This document shows positions 60,772 to 64,000 of a stretch of DNA of 64,000 bases, in pieces (the first letter of the stretch is position 1; each line of letters begins with the position of its first letter). Where the stretch lies: the NCBI RefSeq assembly GCF_030730865.1, contig NZ_JAVALZ010000001.1, positions 930,001-994,000 on the forward strand. Reading direction: 5' to 3'. Below the pieces are notes generated by a model. It saw only the letters and a program-made list of their open reading frames with translations. It did no database searches and was not told where the DNA came from. This DNA is from Uliginosibacterium sp. 31-16 (GTDB taxonomy: Bacteria > Pseudomonadota > Gammaproteobacteria > Burkholderiales > Rhodocyclaceae). The translations under genes were made by a program, and so were the position numbers.

Positions 60772-61499
60772 GGCGGATGATCCTTGTGGCCAGCGTGCCG
60801 GCCGCGTGTGAAGGGAGTGAAGCGTCAGAGCGCGAATCCGCAAAAAGATTCCCCGGCCAGACGGCCGGACGAGCGCCCATTATCCTGATATGGGGGAGAC
60901 TGCTGAAGTTTCAATGTGCAGCACACAGCAGGGCGCACTGAGCGAGGCGAACTGCGCCGTATGCCAAATTGCCGGACGGGACTCAAACCGTCCGGCGCGG
61001 CCCGCGTCTGAGCGGTTTAAAGCCGCAGGAATCATGGCGGCATCGTCTGTGCCCCTGCGATGGTCTGCCTGTAGAGCCGCGCGGAGCCTGCCTGTGCGGG
61101 CAATATGCGTGAAGAAGCTTGCTGGGCGCGGCTCTTCAGCATTCGAAGCCCGGGCGCGGCGTTCTGGAAGTAACGAGCCTGTCCAGTGTCGAGGAAACAG
61201 ACCCAAGAGCCTCCCACGTCCGCGTGAGTGAGGGCGTCGCTCCCACAGGTCGTAAGCCGCCTTGCCTGAATAGCCGCGCCTGTCCTTGCTCTCCAGCATA
61301 CATGCTTGAAGATCAGCCACCCTTCTTGATTTTCGGCATGCCTGTCTGGAGATGCACGCCCATAGAGGCTCTTCAAGCAGGTGTTCCAGATTTGCGTTTC
61401 CGTTACTTGAGAGGCAAGTCTTGATTCGAAAGCAGAGTGGGACAGCACAGAGCCTCCACCCTTTCGTGCTGGAAAGGGTAGAGGCTCAACTGCCGAAAA
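60772..61499. other. Repeat-rich intergenic region
   Basis: 728 bp with no supported gene. About 60920-60965 is a single unit of the family-1 GTAGGGCGCACTGAGCG repeat (here CAGGGCGCACTGAGCGAGG). 61065-61390 contains several units of the GC-rich family (GCCTGTCTGGAGATGC, GCGGCTCTTCAGC, CTTGAAGATC, CTCTTCAAGCAGG) in both orientations, able to form large hairpins. Confidence 0.5.
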
Positions 61500-62588
61500 T
61501 TACTTCAGGTTCTTGCCGAAGAAGTCGGCAATCGCATCGAAAGGGATCTTGCCGGCCTTGTTGTCATACAGATCGACGTGACTGGCGCCCTTGACGATCA
61601 GCAGTTCCTTCGGCTCGGCGGCGGCCGCGTAGGCGGTTTCGCTGAAGTAGCGCGAGTGAGCGTTCTCCCCGTGGATGAAGAGAATGGGGCGCGGCGAGAT
61701 TTCCTTGATGTAGCTAAGGATCGGCATGTTCATGAAAGACAGGGGCGTGGTCTGGGTCCAGGCGTTGCCGGAGTTGACCGCGCGCGGGTGGTAGCCACGC
61801 GGCGTGCCGTAGTAGTCGTAGTAATCAACCATGAACTGCGCTGCGCCGCTGGCCGGCTTGCTGTTGTACGCCGGCTGGTAAGCGGGGCTGCCTTTTTCGG
61901 CATCCACCCAGCGCTGGCGGCTCATCTGCTCCAGCGCTTGCGTGCGCTGTTCGAGCGTCATGCTGTCGTTGTAGCCTCTGGACATCACACGGGTCATGTC
62001 GTACATGGTGCTGGTGACGACCGCCTTGATGCGCTTGTCCACCGCCGTGGCATTCAAAGCCATGCCACCCCAGCCACAAATTCCGATGATGCCGATGCGC
62101 TCACGATCCACCGCCGCATGCAGCCCGAGGAAGTCCACGGCAGCACTGAAGTCTTCGGTGTTGATGTCGGGTGAGGCGACATTGCGCGGCTCACCGCCGC
62201 TCTCGCCGGTGTAGGAGGCATCGAAGGCCAGCGTGGCAAAGCCGCGCTCGGCCAGGGTCTGCGCGTACAGGCCGGAAGACTGCTCCTTCACCGCGCCGAA
62301 CGGGCCGCCCACCGCCAGTGCGGGCAGTGGCTTGTTGCCGCGATCTCTGGGCAGGTAGAGGTCAGCCGCCAGCGTGATGCCGTAGCGGTTCCTGAAAGTG
62401 ACTTTCTGATGATCGACCTTGCTGCTCTTCGGGAAGGTCTTGTCCCATTCCTGCGTAAGTTTCATGGCGTTCTCCTGTTTGACAACGGGAGTGCCCTGAG
62501 CAAGCGCCGGCGGGACGCTGACGAACAGGGCCGCGCAAGCCAGGGCGGCGCTCTGCAGGAATTTCTTGCGTGAAATCAGGGTGTTCAT
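61500..62588 (-). CDS. Exported alpha/beta hydrolase (dienelactone-hydrolase-like, YcjY type)
   Basis: A 362-aa protein. The start at 62588 gives an N-terminal SRKKFLQ-SAALACAALF signal that could use Tat or Sec, cleaved near ALAQ. The fold core shows GIIGICGWGGMA, in which the nucleophile position is Cys171 rather than Ser, as in dienelactone hydrolases, and a C-terminal catalytic His in GASHVDLYD. Substrate unknown. Single gene. Confidence 0.8.
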   Translation of the reverse strand: MNTLISRKKFLQSAALACAALFVSVPPALAQGTPVVKQENAMKLTQEWDKTFPKSSKVDHQKVTFRNRYGITLAADLYLPRDRGNKPLPALAVGGPFGAVKEQSSGLYAQTLAERGFATLAFDASYTGESGGEPRNVASPDINTEDFSAAVDFLGLHAAVDRERIGIIGICGWGGMALNATAVDKRIKAVVTSTMYDMTRVMSRGYNDSMTLEQRTQALEQMSRQRWVDAEKGSPAYQPAYNSKPASGAAQFMVDYYDYYGTPRGYHPRAVNSGNAWTQTTPLSFMNMPILSYIKEISPRPILFIHGENAHSRYFSETAYAAAAEPKELLIVKGASHVDLYDNKAGKIPFDAIADFFGKNLK

Positions 62589-62853
62589 GGGCAATTTCTC
62601 CGTGATCGGGGGCGTGCATGCCCGGCGCCGCGCCGGCTGGATTGCGGCGTCTGGGGCGCTGAAAGCATGGAGAAAGTCTAGGCAGCCACGCGGGCTTGCC
62701 GGTATCACGGTCCAGCGGATTTCTTGCCTGATCCTGCGGCGCCACGCAAACACATGGCGTGTGCTACGCATGTCATTCGTGTAGTGGCCTCGGCGGGCCA
62801 GCGAGTTCAGCAGAGCTTGCTGAACTCGCGAGACGCGGTTTTCTCAGACCGGA

Positions 62854-64000
62854 TCAATCGCCGGATGCAGCCGCCACCCTGGCTCGCGCCGCGTGGAGTT
62901 TCCTGTAGCTGTCGATCAGGCGCTGGTGCCGGTCGAGCCCTTCGAGTTTCATGCTCGTTGGCGTCAAACCGAAGAAGCGTACGCTGCCGTCCACCGAGCC
63001 CATTGCCGCATCCATGCGCGGGTTGCCGAACATGCGGCGGAAGCTGGCTTCGTAATCGGCCAGTTCCAGCTCGTCGTCCAGCAGCACCTCCAGCACCACA
63101 TTCAGGGCTTGGTAGAACAAGCCGCGTTCGACGGTGTTTTCGTTGTACTGCAACCAGGCTTCCACCAATTCCTTGGCCTCTTCAAACTGCCGCAAGGCAA
63201 GCTGGATCAGCAGCTTCAATTCCAGAATCGTGAGCTGGCCCCAGTCGGTGTTTTCGTCGAATTCGACGCCGATCAGGCTGATGATGTCGGTGTAATTATC
63301 CAGCTCGCTGTCTTCCAGCCGCTCCAGCAGGGCTTCGAGCGCGGCATCGTCGAGGCGGTGCAGGTTCAGGATGTCTTCACGGAAGGCCAGCGCCTTGTTG
63401 GTGTTGTCCCAGATCAGATCCTCCAGCGGATAGATTTCCGAGTAACCCGGCACCAGGATGCGGCAGGCGGTGGCGCCGAGCTGGTCATACACGGCCATGT
63501 ACACTTCCTTGCCCATGCCTTCGAGGATGCCGAACAGGGTCGCGGCCTCCTCGGCATTGGAGTTTTCACCTTTGCCGGAGAAATCCCATTCGACGAATGC
63601 ATGATCCGTCCTGGCGCTGAAGAAACGCCAGGACACCACGCCGCTGGAGTCGATGAAGTGCTCGACGAAGTTGTTCGGCTCGGTCACCGCGTTGCTCTCG
63701 AAGGTGGGCCGCGGCAGATCGTTCAGACCCTCGAAGCTGCGCCCCTGCAGCAATTCCGTCAGGCTGCGCTCCAGCGCCACTTCGAAGCTCGGGTGGGCGC
63801 CGAAGGATGCGAAGACGCCGCCGGTGCGCGGGTTCATCAGGGTCACGCACATCACCGGGAACACCCCGCCCAGCGAGGCATCCTTCACCAGCACCGGGAA
63901 ACCCTGCTCTTCCAGCCCCTGAATGCCGGCCAGGATACCGGGATATTTTGCCAGCACCTCCTGCGGCACATCCGGCAGGGCGATCTCGCCTTCAAGGATT
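62854..64000 (-). CDS. ycaO: YcaO protein, C-terminal part (runs off the right edge)
   Basis: 381 residues visible; the frame is still open at 64000, so the N-terminal part lies outside. The sequence closely follows the E. coli YcaO C-terminal half (FPVLVKDASLGGVFPVMCVTLMNPRTGG, GAHPSFEVALERSLTELLQGR, EPNNFVEHFIDSSGVVSWRFF, EIYPLEDLIWDNTNKALAFREDIL, VERGLFYQALNVVLEVLLDDELEL). YcaO-fold ATPases activate amide bonds; E. coli YcaO is linked to RimO-dependent methylthiolation of ribosomal protein S12. The GTG at 63969 is internal. Confidence 0.92.
   Translation of the reverse strand, partial: ILEGEIALPDVPQEVLAKYPGILAGIQGLEEQGFPVLVKDASLGGVFPVMCVTLMNPRTGGVFASFGAHPSFEVALERSLTELLQGRSFEGLNDLPRPTFESNAVTEPNNFVEHFIDSSGVVSWRFFSARTDHAFVEWDFSGKGENSNAEEAATLFGILEGMGKEVYMAVYDQLGATACRILVPGYSEIYPLEDLIWDNTNKALAFREDILNLHRLDDAALEALLERLEDSELDNYTDIISLIGVEFDENTDWGQLTILELKLLIQLALRQFEEAKELVEAWLQYNENTVERGLFYQALNVVLEVLLDDELELADYEASFRRMFGNPRMDAAMGSVDGSVRFFGLTPTSMKLEGLDRHQRLIDSYRKLHAARARVAAASGD

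Noticed and set aside
60880-61448. Overlapping frames of 100-146 codons between the small membrane protein and the hydrolase
   Set aside because: They consist of repeat units in several frames and orientations; none has a domain or start signal.

Overview
The window is about 62-63% GC with densely packed genes on both strands. It looks chromosomal and betaproteobacterial. A member of Rhodocyclales or a relative is my best guess, inferred from the DUF971-ubiE, Tim44-like and ubiJ set, gatB, phoBR and creBCD combined with pectin catabolism. The species cannot be read from the sequence. I saw no tRNA, rRNA, transposase, integrase or CRISPR array.

Layout. (1) 0.4-7.8 kb, minus strand: a copper/silver efflux operon (small secreted protein, CusF, cupredoxin, CusC, CusB with a fused CusF domain, CusA). 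(2) 7.8-15.4 kb: a lipoprotein pectin methylesterase, a lone gatB, a DUF1275 membrane protein, a mannonate branch (uxuA, small ORF, SDR fructuronate reductase) and a LysR regulator. (3) 15.5-21.3 kb: creB and creC, then accessory genes including an integron-cassette-like unit with an abortive-infection-type gene, then creD, which still has a perfect cre-tag. (4) 21.5-40.7 kb: a pectin and hexarate block: GntR regulator, enolase-superfamily enzyme, five-gene peptide-type ABC transporter, HpcH/HpaI aldolase, tartronate semialdehyde reductase, glycerate kinase, second pectin methylesterase, aspartate-dehydrogenase-like protein, pectate lyase, two proteins of unknown role and a LacI regulator. (5) 40.8-45.2 kb: a possible HEPN protein between REPIN-like repeats, then a zinc operon (Zur-like, ZIP, COG0523 GTPase). 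(6) 45.7-54.8 kb: an uncharacterised 552-aa protein, phoBR with a Pho box, DUF971-ubiE, an ExuT-type transporter, Tim44-like protein and ubiJ. (7) 54.8-59.3 kb: class Ia ribonucleotide reductase nrdAB behind two NrdR boxes and a cobalamin riboswitch. (8) 59.3-64 kb: a second cassette-like unit, small genes, a dienelactone-hydrolase-like enzyme and the 3' part of ycaO.

How the genes fit together. Two outer-membrane-type pectin methylesterases and a secreted pectate lyase would release uronate products. An ExuT-type carrier and possibly the ABC transporter would import them. UxuA and the SDR handle the mannonate route. The enolase-family enzyme, aldolase, GarR and glycerate kinase form a hexarate route to pyruvate and 2-phosphoglycerate. 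Candidate operators are visible for a FadR-type GntR and for a LacI regulator.

Most unusual points. Two single-gene units lie 41 kb apart in opposite orientation. They share an 84% identical left boundary, an attC-like right boundary and a common flank beyond it, and both carry genes with an R-x4-6-H HEPN-type motif. The nrdAB leader combines NrdR boxes with a cobalamin riboswitch.
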